From Acidobacteriota bacterium (GTDB taxonomy: Bacteria > Acidobacteriota > Terriglobia > UBA7540): DNA of 43,115 nucleotides. The stretch lies in assembly GCA_021787735.1 (NCBI GenBank), contig JAJYLL010000033.1, positions 1 through 43,115 of the forward strand, written 5' to 3'. The position numbers and the translations under genes were made by a program. The notes below the pieces were generated by a model. It searched no databases, was not told the DNA's origin, and saw only the letters and a list, made by a program, of their open reading frames with translations. Position 1 is the first letter of the stretch. Each line of letters starts with the position of its first letter. This document shows positions 7,342 to 16,669 of the stretch, piece after piece.

Positions 7342-9201
7342 ATGGCAGAACCTTTGAGCGGTGAAACCTCTTCCAATTCGATTTCAACCGGACCGGCTAT
7401 TGCGACCCGCCGCGGGTTTCCGGCCCTCCATTTTTTTCTCCTGCTGGTCGTGGCGGCATGCATGTTTTTTGTGGGCATCGGACGCCTGTCCCTGATCGAG
7501 CCCGACGAGGGAAGAAACGCGGAAGTCGCCCGCGAGATGCTGGCCAAAAGCGACTGGATCACTCCGCACTTCAATGATTTTTCCTACCTTGACAAGCCTC
7601 CGGTCTTTTTCTGGGCGGTTGCCGCAACGTTCAAAGTGGCGGGATTGTCGGAGGCGAGTGCGCGTTTCCCTTCAGCGCTGGCGGCGCTTCTGACGGTCCT
7701 CCTGGCATGGCTTCTTGCGCGCCGCATGTTTGATGATTCCACCGCCCTTTACGGGGGAATCGTTCTGGCCACGTCGCCGCTGGTGGTTGTGTTTGCGCGT
7801 GAGGTCATTTTTGACATGACGCTCACCTTCTTCGTTACCGGCGCAATGGTCTGCTATTGGCTGAGGGAATCCAGTCCCGAACACAGGAAACTACTCGATG
7901 TGCTGTTTTTCGCGGCCATGGGTCTGGCGACTTTAACAAAGGGTCCGGTAGGATTTCTTCTTCCATTGCTTTCGATCGGCGCCTATCAGGCCTTGCGAAG
8001 AAGATTCGCCCGGCTGAAGGACCTGAACTGGCTCCTGGGCCTGGCGACGTTTTTCGCGATCACTTTGCCGTGGTTTATTGCGGTATCGGTCCGGCATCCT
8101 GACTTCCCCGAATATGCCTTTTGGACGGAGAGCCTGCAAAGGTTCGCCACCGGGCACTCGCACCGCGCTGGCCCCATCTACTATTACCTCATCATCTACC
8201 TTGCGGGCTTTCTGCCGTGGAGTTTCTTCCTGCTTTACGCGGGGCTTCACCGGGCCAAAAGGTGGAAGGAACTGCGGCAGGAGGAAAATTCATCCATTCT
8301 GTTTCTCTTGAGCTGGGTGGGCGTGATTTTCGTCTTCTTCTCTATTTCGCAATCCAAGCTTCCGGGTTACTTTCTTCCCGCCATGGTTCCCCTCGGCATC
8401 CTGATGGGAAAAGTATGGACAGGGCCGGAACCCGCGCCGAACGGCCGCGTCCCCGACTGGCTGACGGGCGGCTTTGCCACCTTGATCGCGCTGGGAATTA
8501 TCATCGCGGCAATCCCTCACTTTCAGCACTACCTTTTTCCGCACGGGCGACTGCAGAAGAAAATGCCGCATGATGTTTTCGCCCTGCTGGGCCCCACCAT
8601 GCTTTATACCGGAGTCATCCTGGCCGCGCTGGGCATCCTTGGCCGGAACCTCTGCTCCCGGGCGCGGCAGAAGGGTCCAACCGTCATCATGTTCGCCGTG
8701 GTCGCGTGTTGTTTCCCTGTGATGCTGATCCGTTGGTTCCACCCGTTAGAAATGTTTGCCGCCGCAAAATCAAGCCGCTCCCTTGCGGAAACCATTCTGG
8801 ACAGCCCGCAGAAAGACCTCCCTGTTTACGGTTATTATTATTTTCGGACAGGACTGCCTTTCTATCTGCGGAGGCCCGTCGGCCTGATCTCTTCCACCGC
8901 GGACGAACTGACCAGCAATTACGTGGTGACTCAGTGGCAAAGAATCAGGCGCGAAAACAAAGCCGGCCAATTGCCCCAGCGACTTGCTCCCCCGGCGACG
9001 GACGGAATGCCCCTGGTGATGGATGAGAGCGAGTGGCTCCAAAAACGGCGATCGAGGCCGGTGCTTGTGCTGGTGCGAAATGACCGGGTGGCACAACTGG
9101 ACAATGCTGTACGCACTATGATTCCCATGTGGACGGGGTGGCAATATTCCGTCTGGGAAATACCCGCCGAACCAGGCCCAGACAGCCCGCCGGAAAAATG
9201 A
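7342..9201 (+). CDS. ArnT/PMT-like integral membrane glycosyltransferase (GT-C)
   Basis: The protein has 619 residues, with a first membrane helix at about 28-47 and roughly a dozen more up to about residue 460, then a soluble periplasmic tail. The first outside loop carries IEPDEGRNAEVAREM (Asp55-Glu56) and FSYLDKPPVFFW (Asp84, Lys85), the catalytic loop signature of ArnT and protein O-mannosyltransferase relatives. These enzymes transfer a sugar from a polyprenyl phosphate carrier to lipid A, another lipid or a protein in the periplasm. It starts 42 bases after the GT2 gene, consistent with one operon and a shared polyprenyl-phosphate sugar. The acceptor is unknown; lipid A modification is only one possibility. 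Confidence 0.88.
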   Translation: MAEPLSGETSSNSISTGPAIATRRGFPALHFFLLLVVAACMFFVGIGRLSLIEPDEGRNAEVAREMLAKSDWITPHFNDFSYLDKPPVFFWAVAATFKVAGLSEASARFPSALAALLTVLLAWLLARRMFDDSTALYGGIVLATSPLVVVFAREVIFDMTLTFFVTGAMVCYWLRESSPEHRKLLDVLFFAAMGLATLTKGPVGFLLPLLSIGAYQALRRRFARLKDLNWLLGLATFFAITLPWFIAVSVRHPDFPEYAFWTESLQRFATGHSHRAGPIYYYLIIYLAGFLPWSFFLLYAGLHRAKRWKELRQEENSSILFLLSWVGVIFVFFSISQSKLPGYFLPAMVPLGILMGKVWTGPEPAPNGRVPDWLTGGFATLIALGIIIAAIPHFQHYLFPHGRLQKKMPHDVFALLGPTMLYTGVILAALGILGRNLCSRARQKGPTVIMFAVVACCFPVMLIRWFHPLEMFAAAKSSRSLAETILDSPQKDLPVYGYYYFRTGLPFYLRRPVGLISSTADELTSNYVVTQWQRIRRENKAGQLPQRLAPPATDGMPLVMDESEWLQKRRSRPVLVLVRNDRVAQLDNAVRTMIPMWTGWQYSVWEIPAEPGPDSPPEK

Positions 9202-9258
9202 AACTGAAGGCAGCGTGAAATCCCCACCATTGTGCGGGGCCCGCTAAGATAAAGTTCT

Positions 9259-11175
9259 ATGTGTGGCATTTGCGGCATCCATCATCTTGACCTGCAACCG
9301 CTTGAAGATTCCGGCCTGATTGACCGAATGTCGGCGCAGATCACTCACCGTGGACCTGACAGCGCCGGAAAATTCGAGCGGCCTCACCTGGCGCTTGCGA
9401 TTCGCAGGCTGAGCATCATCGACCTTGAGACGGGCGACCAGCCGTTGTCAAACGAAACCGGCGAAATTAATCTGGTCTTTAACGGTGAGATTTACAACTA
9501 CCGCGAGATCCGCAAGGGACTGATCGAGCGCGGCCACCGTCTCAAGACGCAATCTGACGGTGAGGTGATCGCCCACCTATATGAAGAAAAGGGCACCGAT
9601 TTCGTGCGCGAGCTGAACGGCATGTTCGCCATCGCACTATGGGACGATCGCCAGAAGCGGCTGGTGTTGGCACGCGACCGCGCGGGCGAAAAACCGCTCT
9701 ACTACTGGCTGAAAGACGGCACCCTGGTGTTCGGATCGGAAATCAAAGCCATCCTGCAACATCGCGCCGTCAGCCGGCAACTCGATCCTGAAGCGCTCTC
9801 GCAATATTTCTTTTACGGGTATTTCCCCGCACCCCGTTCCGTCTATGCCGACATCCACAAACTGCCCGCCGCGCACGTGATGGTGGTGGAGGGTGGAACG
9901 TCGCGCACCGAGTGCTACTGGCGATTGAGCGATTATCAGCGACCGCCCGAACTCGGAGGAATGAACCGGAAGCAGGAAGAGGAAGCCTGTGAGGAGCTTC
10001 GCGAAAAATTGCGCGAGGCGGCCATATCGCGCTTGGTGAGCGACGTGCCACTGGGAATTTTCCTGAGCGGCGGGATTGACTCTTCCACCATTGTTGCCAC
10101 AATGAGCGAGCTTTCACCGGGAAACGTCAACAGCTTCTCAGTCTCTTTTCCCCAACGCTCTTTCGACGAGGGCGGATATGCCGCCTACATCGCCCGGCAT
10201 TTCAATACGCGGCATCACGTGCTGACCGCCGATGACCAGACCATGCGCGGCGCCCTGGCCACGCTGGTAATTCATCTTGATGAGCCGATGGCCGATCCGG
10301 CCATTATTCCGACGTATCTCCTGTCATGCTTTGCGCGGCAGCATATCAAGGTCGCTCTGAGCGGCGAGGGCAGCGATGAGCTCTTCGGCGGTTACCCCAC
10401 CTATCTGGGCGCGCGAGCCGCGGAGTATTACCTGAAGCTTCCCAGGGTCCTGCGGCGGCAGGTTTTTGATCGCGTGCGGAATCTGTTGCCGGTATCGTCA
10501 AACGCCGTGCCGAAGGGGTTGTTTCTCCGGCGCTTTCTGACCCATGCGGAAAAGGCTCCAGCGGTGCGCCATCACACGTGGTTTGGCATGTTTTCGCCCG
10601 TTGAGCTTGACCAGTTGTTTGCGCCAGATTGGGCCGGGCCGCATCCTCCGAGCAGCGTGATTTTCAATCCCTTGACGCCGATCCTCGACGGCGCCCGCTT
10701 TGATGAAGTGATCGCGGAAATGCTTTACCTCGATTTCCGGATGTACCTTGAGGACAATCTTCTGGTGAAAGTTGACCGCGCCAGCATGGCGTGTTCGCTG
10801 GAAATGAGAACGCCTTTCCTCGACCATCGCCTCATCGAGTTCGCTGCGGGTCTGCCCACCAATCTGAAGATGCGAGGTTTCAAGACGAAATACATTCTGA
10901 AAAAGGCCGTTGAAAAGTGGCTGCCACACAAGATTGTTTACCGGCAGAAACGCGGATTCACCGTTCCCATTGCAAGCTGGCTCCGCAATGAGCTCCAGCC
11001 CCTGGTGGCCGAGACGCTGGAAGCAGGAAAGCAGAAGCGGCAGGGGCTTTTCAACAGCGGCTATGTTCAGCAGTTGATTCGTGAACATACGGCCGCCCAG
11101 GCCGATCACCGGAAGGCCCTTTGGACACTGCTCTGCTTCCAGCTTTGGTATGATCACTGGGGAACAGGAGACTAG
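9259..11175 (+). CDS. asnB: Asparagine synthase (glutamine-hydrolysing) family amidotransferase
   Basis: This 638-residue protein has the two-domain class II amidotransferase layout. The N-terminal glutaminase starts MCGICGIHH, with Cys2 as nucleophile after Met removal, and has RGPDSAG, NGEIYNY and SDGEV motifs. The C-terminal synthetase domain carries the ATP pyrophosphatase P-loop SGGIDSS (about 270-276) and ALSGEGSDELFGGY. AsnB makes asparagine from aspartate, ATP and glutamine; many copies inside polysaccharide clusters instead amidate sugars or peptides. Its place after two glycosyltransferases and 6 bases before a transglutaminase-like gene makes a glycoconjugate role plausible, although primary asparagine synthesis cannot be excluded. 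The start is fixed by the catalytic cysteine. Confidence 0.93.
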   Translation: MCGICGIHHLDLQPLEDSGLIDRMSAQITHRGPDSAGKFERPHLALAIRRLSIIDLETGDQPLSNETGEINLVFNGEIYNYREIRKGLIERGHRLKTQSDGEVIAHLYEEKGTDFVRELNGMFAIALWDDRQKRLVLARDRAGEKPLYYWLKDGTLVFGSEIKAILQHRAVSRQLDPEALSQYFFYGYFPAPRSVYADIHKLPAAHVMVVEGGTSRTECYWRLSDYQRPPELGGMNRKQEEEACEELREKLREAAISRLVSDVPLGIFLSGGIDSSTIVATMSELSPGNVNSFSVSFPQRSFDEGGYAAYIARHFNTRHHVLTADDQTMRGALATLVIHLDEPMADPAIIPTYLLSCFARQHIKVALSGEGSDELFGGYPTYLGARAAEYYLKLPRVLRRQVFDRVRNLLPVSSNAVPKGLFLRRFLTHAEKAPAVRHHTWFGMFSPVELDQLFAPDWAGPHPPSSVIFNPLTPILDGARFDEVIAEMLYLDFRMYLEDNLLVKVDRASMACSLEMRTPFLDHRLIEFAAGLPTNLKMRGFKTKYILKKAVEKWLPHKIVYRQKRGFTVPIASWLRNELQPLVAETLEAGKQKRQGLFNSGYVQQLIREHTAAQADHRKALWTLLCFQLWYDHWGTGD

Positions 11176-11181
11176 AAACGC

Positions 11182-11859
11182 TTGCCGCCCCGCAAATTTG
11201 CTCCGAAGTCGCCTTATGACCTGCCTCCGCGTGAAGCCTTTACGTCCGTAGAGTGGGAAATTATTCAAACCTACCGGACGCCTCGCCAGGTGCAGAAATT
11301 TATTCGGACGTCGTTTACATACAATCACGAACGGAATGGCGAAACCTTGCGCAGTTTTCGCGGCACGCTCCGTCGCACAACGGCCCACTGCCTTGAGGCC
11401 GCTTTTGTTGCAGCCACCATTCTTGAGCAGCATGGTTACCCACCGCTGCTGCTAGACCTGGAATCCAAGGACAAGCTGGACCATGTGGTGTTCGCTTTCC
11501 GGCAGCAGGGCCGGTGGGGTTCGGTCGGACAATCGCGCGACCCCAGCCTACAGGGCCGCAAGCCTCTTTACCGGACCTTGCGCCACCTGGTGATGAGCTA
11601 CGTTGATCCCTTTGTCACCGAGGAAGCTCGGATTATCGCCTATGCTTTGGCAGACCTGCGGACGCTGGTCAAGACGGACTGGCGTTTTTCGCTGAAGAAT
11701 GTGTGGAGCGTCGAGCAGGCTTTAATTGACCTGCGCCACATCAAACTGAAGACATCCAATCAGCGGTATGAAAAGGTCCTGCGGCGATACCTTGCATTCA
11801 AGGAGAAGTTTCCCCACCACCAGGTCACATTCTATTCAAACCGCCATCAGTGGATGTAA
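11182..11859 (+). CDS. Transglutaminase-like cysteine protein, partner of the AsnB-type gene
   Basis: The frame gives 225 residues from TTG 11182, with GGAG about 11 bases upstream inside the end of asnB. The middle shows a papain/transglutaminase-like order: Cys70 in TTAHCLEAAFVAATILEQHGY, His101 in KLDHVVFAF, and Asp120 in GQSRDPSLQGRKP. This matches the Cys-His-Asp triad spacing of small bacterial transglutaminase-fold proteins. The C-terminal part is helical and basic. There is no signal peptide, so it should act in the cytoplasm. Only 6 bases separate it from asnB, suggesting translational coupling and a shared pathway. Whether it cleaves, cross-links or merely binds a peptide cannot be told. 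The triad is my reading of the alignment pattern, not a tested match. Confidence 0.7.
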   Translation: MPPRKFAPKSPYDLPPREAFTSVEWEIIQTYRTPRQVQKFIRTSFTYNHERNGETLRSFRGTLRRTTAHCLEAAFVAATILEQHGYPPLLLDLESKDKLDHVVFAFRQQGRWGSVGQSRDPSLQGRKPLYRTLRHLVMSYVDPFVTEEARIIAYALADLRTLVKTDWRFSLKNVWSVEQALIDLRHIKLKTSNQRYEKVLRRYLAFKEKFPHHQVTFYSNRHQWM

Positions 11860-11866
11860 GAAAACT

Positions 11867-11903
11867 GGTCCGGAAGCATTGAGGGACCTCAATGAGGCCG
11901 GCC
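11867..11903 (+). terminator. Strong hairpin after the polysaccharide operon
   Basis: CATTGAG-GGAC-CTCAATG at 11877-11894 forms a perfect 7-bp stem with a 4-base loop. It is extended by GGTCCGG at 11867 pairing with CCGGCC up to 11903. It starts 7 bases after the stop of the transglutaminase-like gene. There is no T-run, so it may be a Rho-assisted or RNA-stabilising structure. Confidence 0.45.
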
Positions 11904-11992
11904 GTGGAACGAAGAACGGGTTATCCTCCCGCTGCCCGGTTGGCAACTTCATTGAAAATTTCATCGGAACTGGCAGGCGTTGTTTGCGGCGG

Positions 11993-12538
11993 TTACCGAG
12001 ACTGTTCAAGCGAACTGACCAGAAGGTCAGCCTTGTGGGCAAGGTTGAAAGCCCGCTGCAAGTCTGATTCCTGCAACGCACGCTGGGAATTCTGGAGGAA
12101 TCCTCGCGCCCCTTCCAGCGTGGCACGTTGGGAAGGGGACAACCACTCCCGGCTGAGAAACAGAATTCGCTTCTCGATTTCCTGTTGCATCCTGACCACC
12201 TGTCCCTGCAAAGCCGTCGCCTGGCCTGGACTGATGCCGGACTGCAATGCGGGGACTTCCGCAGCCGGAGGTTCTTCCGCAGCAGTTTTTGGCTCCTGGT
12301 GTCTTGGCCGGGGCCGCTGGCTGGGCAGAGGTTCTTCCTCAACATGGGGAGCCGGCAGAGTGGGAACACGCTGCGGAGTTGGAGGCGCCGGAGCCTGAAC
12401 AACAAGACTCTGGTCTGACTGCGAAGGCGTCGCGGCTGGCGGGGGAGTAGGGACATAAACCACCTTAGGTCCCGTCTGCCGCTTTGGACAGCCGCCCAGA
12501 ATCATCGCAAAAGTACAAACTACACTTTTCCAGCTCAA
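11993..12538 (-). CDS. Proline-rich lipoprotein with helical C-terminal domain
   Basis: The frame has 181 codons. It starts at TTG 12538, the only option because an in-frame stop lies just upstream; GAGGTGG is about 14 bases ahead, which is rather far. A short signal ends in a lipobox (AMILGGC, Cys17). Residues 25-95 are Pro/Ala/Glu-rich and presumably span the periplasm. The rest is helical (ATALQGQVVRMQQEIEKRI, FLQNSQRALQESDLQRAF, LAHKADLLVSSL), with a length and pattern like a small repeat-helix bundle. I do not recognise the family. It faces the transglutaminase-like gene convergently. An envelope location is inferred from the lipobox; the function is unknown. Confidence 0.7.
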   Translation of the reverse strand: MSWKSVVCTFAMILGGCPKRQTGPKVVYVPTPPPAATPSQSDQSLVVQAPAPPTPQRVPTLPAPHVEEEPLPSQRPRPRHQEPKTAAEEPPAAEVPALQSGISPGQATALQGQVVRMQQEIEKRILFLSREWLSPSQRATLEGARGFLQNSQRALQESDLQRAFNLAHKADLLVSSLEQSR

Positions 12539-12714
12539 GGCTTAATAATTTTACCACCTCAACAAGGGCGCCGGGCACACCTTCCACCCGATCCCATCGA
12601 GTTGGAACCACAGACTCGGACGCGCAGTCCACCTGCTGGGTACACTACCCACGCCGAGTTACGGTTTTCGCTTAACCCGTGCCGGGATTTTATTGACTAC
12701 AAGCGCAAACCCTG

Positions 12715-13086
12715 TCAGGCCTTGTGATGGCTCGCCGCGGTTCTTTCAGCCACCTTAGCCTGCTGCACGTACAGATGCTCCCACTCATTACGCCTTTTCA
12801 GCACAAAGGCCTTGGCATCCTCGAACGATTTGAAGAGGCGTTTCCCCTTGATGACATTGCAGGGCTGACAACAGGTGACGAGGTTCTCCATCTTTCGCGC
12901 CCCGCCGTGTGCGTGCGGGTGAATATGGTCAATCGTCAGGATCATCCAGTTTGAAAACTGGTGCAACCCATCTAGTCCACAATACTGGCATTGAAATTGA
13001 TCACGCTTGAACACCTTCATGGCATCTTCCCGCGACAGGTGCGGCGCGGGTCCGGCGAAGAACTTCTGGAGCTTGTCGAAGGGCAT
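12715..13086 (-). CDS. HNH endonuclease family protein
   Basis: This small 123-residue protein has a beta-beta-alpha-metal nuclease core: CQYC (Cys33, Cys36), Asp53-His54 in TIDHIHPHAHGG, Asn68 in MENLVTCCQPCN, and the second zinc pair (Cys73, Cys76) followed by Asn77. It is thus an HNN-type HNH domain with two zinc knuckles, close to stand-alone HNH proteins found in many soil bacteria. The ATG at 13086 has a strong AGAGGAGG ribosome binding site. No intein, intron or terminase context is present, so a homing or phage packaging role is not indicated. The substrate is unknown. About 195 bases separate it from the histidine kinase gene on the same strand. Confidence 0.88.
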   Translation of the reverse strand: MPFDKLQKFFAGPAPHLSREDAMKVFKRDQFQCQYCGLDGLHQFSNWMILTIDHIHPHAHGGARKMENLVTCCQPCNVIKGKRLFKSFEDAKAFVLKRRNEWEHLYVQQAKVAERTAASHHKA

Positions 13087-13281
13087 GGTTCCTCCTCTCG
13101 AACTCAGGTTTGATGGACGCAGGAAGTTGCTTTCCTAGCGCCCCCATGACAACGAAAGGGTACCTTCTTTCGCTGGTCTCCAATCATTCTGAGCCTATTC
13201 TACTCCCGATATTCTTGAAGGGGTAGCGGCATCGCATTCTTCTTTTTGGCCCGGCAAACAAGCCTTGCAGGCGGCACTCAT

Positions 13282-15123
13282 CTAGGCAGGCAAGGCGATT
13301 CGGAAGGTCGTGCCGCGGTTGGGTTCACTTGAGAAATCGATGGATCCGTTGTGCAACTGAATAATACGGTAGGCCATGGCCAAACCGACTCCTGAGCCTC
13401 CGGGCTTGGTGGTAAAAAACAGGGAGAAAATTCTGGGCTGCACATTGGCAGGAATCCCCGCGCCCTGGTCCTCAATCTCAAGCTCCACGCGGCGTTCCGA
13501 TTTTCTTGACCTGATTTTCAGTTCTCCTCCGGAAGGCATGGCCTGGCAGCCGTTCAGCACAAGGTTGAGGAGGGCTTGTTTGAAGAGGTCACGATCGACC
13601 TTCAATCGGGGAGCAAGGCCGTCCTTTTCAATCGTCAGGTGCACATGGTTCTGCCGGGCCTGGGGTTCAGCAAGGGTGAAGACCTCCTGGACAATCTGCT
13701 CCAGGTCCGTATCGCTCAGGCGCAATTCAACAGGCCGCGTGAAATCCAGGAACGTCTTGACGACGCGGTCAAGGCGCCTGATTTCCGAAGAAAGGGTATC
13801 AATCTGCGGCTTGACTGCTGTGCTGTGCTCAGCCAACTTGGTTTTCAGGATTTCCAGTTGCAGCACCATCGCATTCAGCGGGTTCTTGACTTCGTGCGCT
13901 ACACCGGAAGTGATCCGTCCAAGAGCTGCCAGCTTGGTTGCAACGGCAATCTGGTCTTCCAGTTCAGCACGCGTACCGGCATCCCGCACCGTTACCAGGG
14001 CGCCCATCGGTTCGCCCTCAGTCTGCGCAAACTGCACGCTTACAGACATGCGGGGGCTTCCTTCTTCATCGCGATTCTCACCTTCGGGTGACTCCCAGAC
14101 GACAGACTCGCGTCTTAGGAAAGCCTCGCGGAGCACGCGGTCGAGCGGCCCGTCCGTTGCAAAAATCTCGAACGCCGTACGGTGCAGTAACGACGTCGGA
14201 TCGGCGCCCAGGAAACGTCCCACCGCAGGAGTGGCCAGCACCAACTGGTCCTGCTTGTCAAAAAGCAGGAGACCGTCGGCGAGGTTGGCAAAAAGCTGAT
14301 CAAGGTTTTCCTTGAGCCGGGTAAACGCCGTCTTTTCTCCCCGGATCTGTTCGCCCAACAGGTTCAATTTGGAAGAAAGAATGCCCCACTCGTCTTTGCG
14401 TTTGACCTTCAAGGGTTCCGGGGTTTCGCCGCGCGCCATTCTTTCAACGCTGCGGGAAATTGTTTTCAGAGGACGCAGCGCGCCGTATGAAAGTAGACTT
14501 GCAGAAAGCGTGGCAAGCACAAGGGCCAGAATGGCCAGCAGCAAAGCCCGGTGCAACTCTGGTGTCAGTTGGTGCGCGACAAAAACCGTCGATACTCCAA
14601 CACGCACATCGCCCAGCGGGCGGTCGCCCATTTTGATGGGCAAATCCACTTCATAAACGCTCTGCGGCCCGTAAATCACACTGAGCTGATGGAAGATGCT
14701 GGACTTCAGTAGTTGGTCAAAGGACGGGGCCGGTGTAAACACAGTCCCAATCTGGGTGGGGTCGTTGTGCGCAAGGATGACCCCGTTCGTATCGGTGATG
14801 GTGGCGAAATATGTTGTAGGCGAATAGCCGACAGCGGATTCGATGGTCGAATTCAGGTTAGGGTCCTGCGCCAGCCGCGTATGAATGAATTGCAGAACGG
14901 CTTGTGTGTCCGTCGGTTGGACGCCGGGCGGAAGGTGGCTCTGGGCCAGGACCGTCTGGGCCTGATGATAAATCTCATCGGCGACAAAACCTCCCCTTCG
15001 CCCCACTTCAGCAAGGGACTCGTGAGTAAGAATGGAGAGATAGAGTGCGGAGATCGCCAGCACCACGACCAGGACCAGCAGTCCAATCAGTGCTGTCAGC
15101 TTAGCTTTGAGGCTCAGCCTCAT
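13282..15123 (-). CDS. NtrB-type membrane sensor histidine kinase
   Basis: The protein has 613 residues. A membrane helix (about 8-29) is followed by a periplasmic sensor of about 160 residues with a Cache-like pattern (TTYFATITDTNGVILAHND). A second helix (about 193-215) leads into HAMP, then a PAS domain (LFANLADGLLLFDKQDQLV), and HisKA with the phospho-acceptor His410 in SGVAHEVKNP. The HATPase domain has N-box NLVLNGCQAMP, GAGIP and GGSGVGLAMAY. The kinase presumably phosphorylates the sigma-54 activator encoded just upstream: the two genes overlap by 23 bases, with the response regulator first. The signal it senses is not evident. Confidence 0.92.
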   Translation of the reverse strand: MRLSLKAKLTALIGLLVLVVVLAISALYLSILTHESLAEVGRRGGFVADEIYHQAQTVLAQSHLPPGVQPTDTQAVLQFIHTRLAQDPNLNSTIESAVGYSPTTYFATITDTNGVILAHNDPTQIGTVFTPAPSFDQLLKSSIFHQLSVIYGPQSVYEVDLPIKMGDRPLGDVRVGVSTVFVAHQLTPELHRALLLAILALVLATLSASLLSYGALRPLKTISRSVERMARGETPEPLKVKRKDEWGILSSKLNLLGEQIRGEKTAFTRLKENLDQLFANLADGLLLFDKQDQLVLATPAVGRFLGADPTSLLHRTAFEIFATDGPLDRVLREAFLRRESVVWESPEGENRDEEGSPRMSVSVQFAQTEGEPMGALVTVRDAGTRAELEDQIAVATKLAALGRITSGVAHEVKNPLNAMVLQLEILKTKLAEHSTAVKPQIDTLSSEIRRLDRVVKTFLDFTRPVELRLSDTDLEQIVQEVFTLAEPQARQNHVHLTIEKDGLAPRLKVDRDLFKQALLNLVLNGCQAMPSGGELKIRSRKSERRVELEIEDQGAGIPANVQPRIFSLFFTTKPGGSGVGLAMAYRIIQLHNGSIDFSSEPNRGTTFRIALPA

Positions 15124-16471
15124 ATTCCTTCAACTTATTATGAAGAGTCTTCAGACTGATTCCGAGCATTTCAGCCGCCCGGGTTTTATTATTGCTGGTA
15201 AAAGCCAGCGTTTCAAAAATCAACCGGCGTTCCGCTTCGCCAACGGTCATTCCCGGCCGGAGATGAAGATCATCGCTCACCGCAGATGTCGAGGCCTTTC
15301 CAAAGTCGGCGGGAAGATCGCTGGCTCGCAGCACCTCGCCCGTGCTCAAAACCATCATGCGCTCCAACGTATTGCGGAGTTCCCGGATGTTACCGGGCCA
15401 GGAATTGTGCCGGAAAGCCTCCAGCACGCTGCTGTCCACAGCCTTGACCGCCGTGTGGTGCTTTCGGTTCAGATCTTCGATGAGTGTCTGGGTCAAGGGT
15501 TCCAGGTCGCCCAGATGCTCGCGCAGCGGCGGCATTATTATCTGCACGACGTTGAGCCGAAAGTAAAGATCGTTGCGAAGCTCGCCTTTTGAAACAGCCT
15601 CGGCAGGAACTTTATTGGTGGCGGCAAGCACGCGCACATCAACCGAAATCTCATTCTTGCTGCCGAGGCGGCGTAGCTTGGAGTCTTCCAGCACCCGCAA
15701 CAGCTTGGCCTGCGTCTGCGCGGGCATCTCGCCGATCTCGTCCAGCAGAAGAGTGCCGCCGTCAGCAAGTTCAAAACAGCCCATGCGCCGTTCCACCGCT
15801 CCCGTAAAGGCGCCCTTCTCGTGCCCGAAAATCTCACTCTCCATCAGGGACTCAGGAATAGCCGCACAGTTAACAGCCACAAAAGGCTTGCCCTTTCGCG
15901 GGCTGAGTTCATGAATAGTGCGCGCGGCCAGTTCCTTGCCGGTCCCGCTTTCGCCCGTAATCAGAACGCTTGCCCGTGACGGCGCCACGGTGGCGATGAT
16001 GGACATCACTTCCTGCATCTTTTTTGAACGGCCCACGAGTTGTCCGAGGATGCCGGCCTCGCGCAGGCGGCGGTGCGCAATTTCAAGTTGCAACTCGTTC
16101 TCACGACGCTCCAGGCAATTGCGAAGCTCCACCTGAAGGCGCTTGGGATCAACAGGCTTTTCCAGAAAATTGAAGGCGCCCAGTTTTGTCGCCTCCACGG
16201 CCTCCTCGATGGTGCCCTGCGCCGTCAGCATGATGAAGGCAACTTCAGGCTGCGATTCGCGCATCTGCCGCAGTAGTTCCATGCCGTTCATGCCGGGCAT
16301 GCGAAGGTCCGAGATCGCAACGCTGGGGTTAAATGCCGCGGCCTGCGTCAGGGCCTGATGGCCGTCGGCGGCAATTTCCGCATCGTAGCCCCACATCCTC
16401 AGCAGCTCGGCCAGACCTTCCCGCTCGCTGGCATCGTCGTCAACTACTAGTATTTTGTCTTGTCGTGCCAC
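15101..16471 (-). CDS. NtrC-type sigma-54-dependent response regulator
   Basis: The 456-residue activator has three domains. The receiver has Asp11-Asp12, phospho-acceptor Asp55 (AISDLRMPG), Thr83 and Lys105, all as in functional receivers. The AAA+ domain has GESGTGKE, the sigma-54 contact loop GAFTGA and Walker B LLLDEIGEM. The C-terminal Fis-type helix-turn-helix includes NNKTRAAEMLGISLKTLHNKL. The start is GTG 16471 with AAGGAG well placed; a longer open frame to 16687 lacks such a site. It overlaps the histidine kinase gene by 23 bases, a classical two-component pair. It should activate promoters read by the RpoN encoded at 35.4 kb. It is divergent from a second activator gene, with 274 bases between them. 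Confidence 0.93.
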   Translation of the reverse strand: MARQDKILVVDDDASEREGLAELLRMWGYDAEIAADGHQALTQAAAFNPSVAISDLRMPGMNGMELLRQMRESQPEVAFIMLTAQGTIEEAVEATKLGAFNFLEKPVDPKRLQVELRNCLERRENELQLEIAHRRLREAGILGQLVGRSKKMQEVMSIIATVAPSRASVLITGESGTGKELAARTIHELSPRKGKPFVAVNCAAIPESLMESEIFGHEKGAFTGAVERRMGCFELADGGTLLLDEIGEMPAQTQAKLLRVLEDSKLRRLGSKNEISVDVRVLAATNKVPAEAVSKGELRNDLYFRLNVVQIIMPPLREHLGDLEPLTQTLIEDLNRKHHTAVKAVDSSVLEAFRHNSWPGNIRELRNTLERMMVLSTGEVLRASDLPADFGKASTSAVSDDLHLRPGMTVGEAERRLIFETLAFTSNNKTRAAEMLGISLKTLHNKLKEYEAEPQS

Positions 16472-16669
16472 CCGAATCTCCTTGCAATCAATATAGTACA
16501 AATCGGGAGATGAAAAGGCCGAAATAAGCGGCGCGGCACGCGCGAAAACCGGTCTGAAATCTGGGCGGCCCCGTGGCTGGCGGCTGGCGCGCATGTCGGG
16601 ACAACGACTCCCGGGACATTCCTGAAAAGGGAAATATGTGACTGCGTGCGTCCCATTTCGGGATTTACT

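Noticed and set aside
10498-11433. 311-codon minus-strand open frame
   Set aside because: It lies antisense to asnB and the transglutaminase-like gene, a common by-product of GC-rich codon use. No motif or start signal.
12556-12665. 5S rRNA-like wording (CACACC, CCCGATCCCATC, GGTAC) on the plus strand between the lipoprotein and HNH genes
   Set aside because: Only fragments match. The conserved CCGAAC..GG part after CCCATC is missing and I cannot pair the two ends into helix I. An Infernal search with the 5S model would decide.
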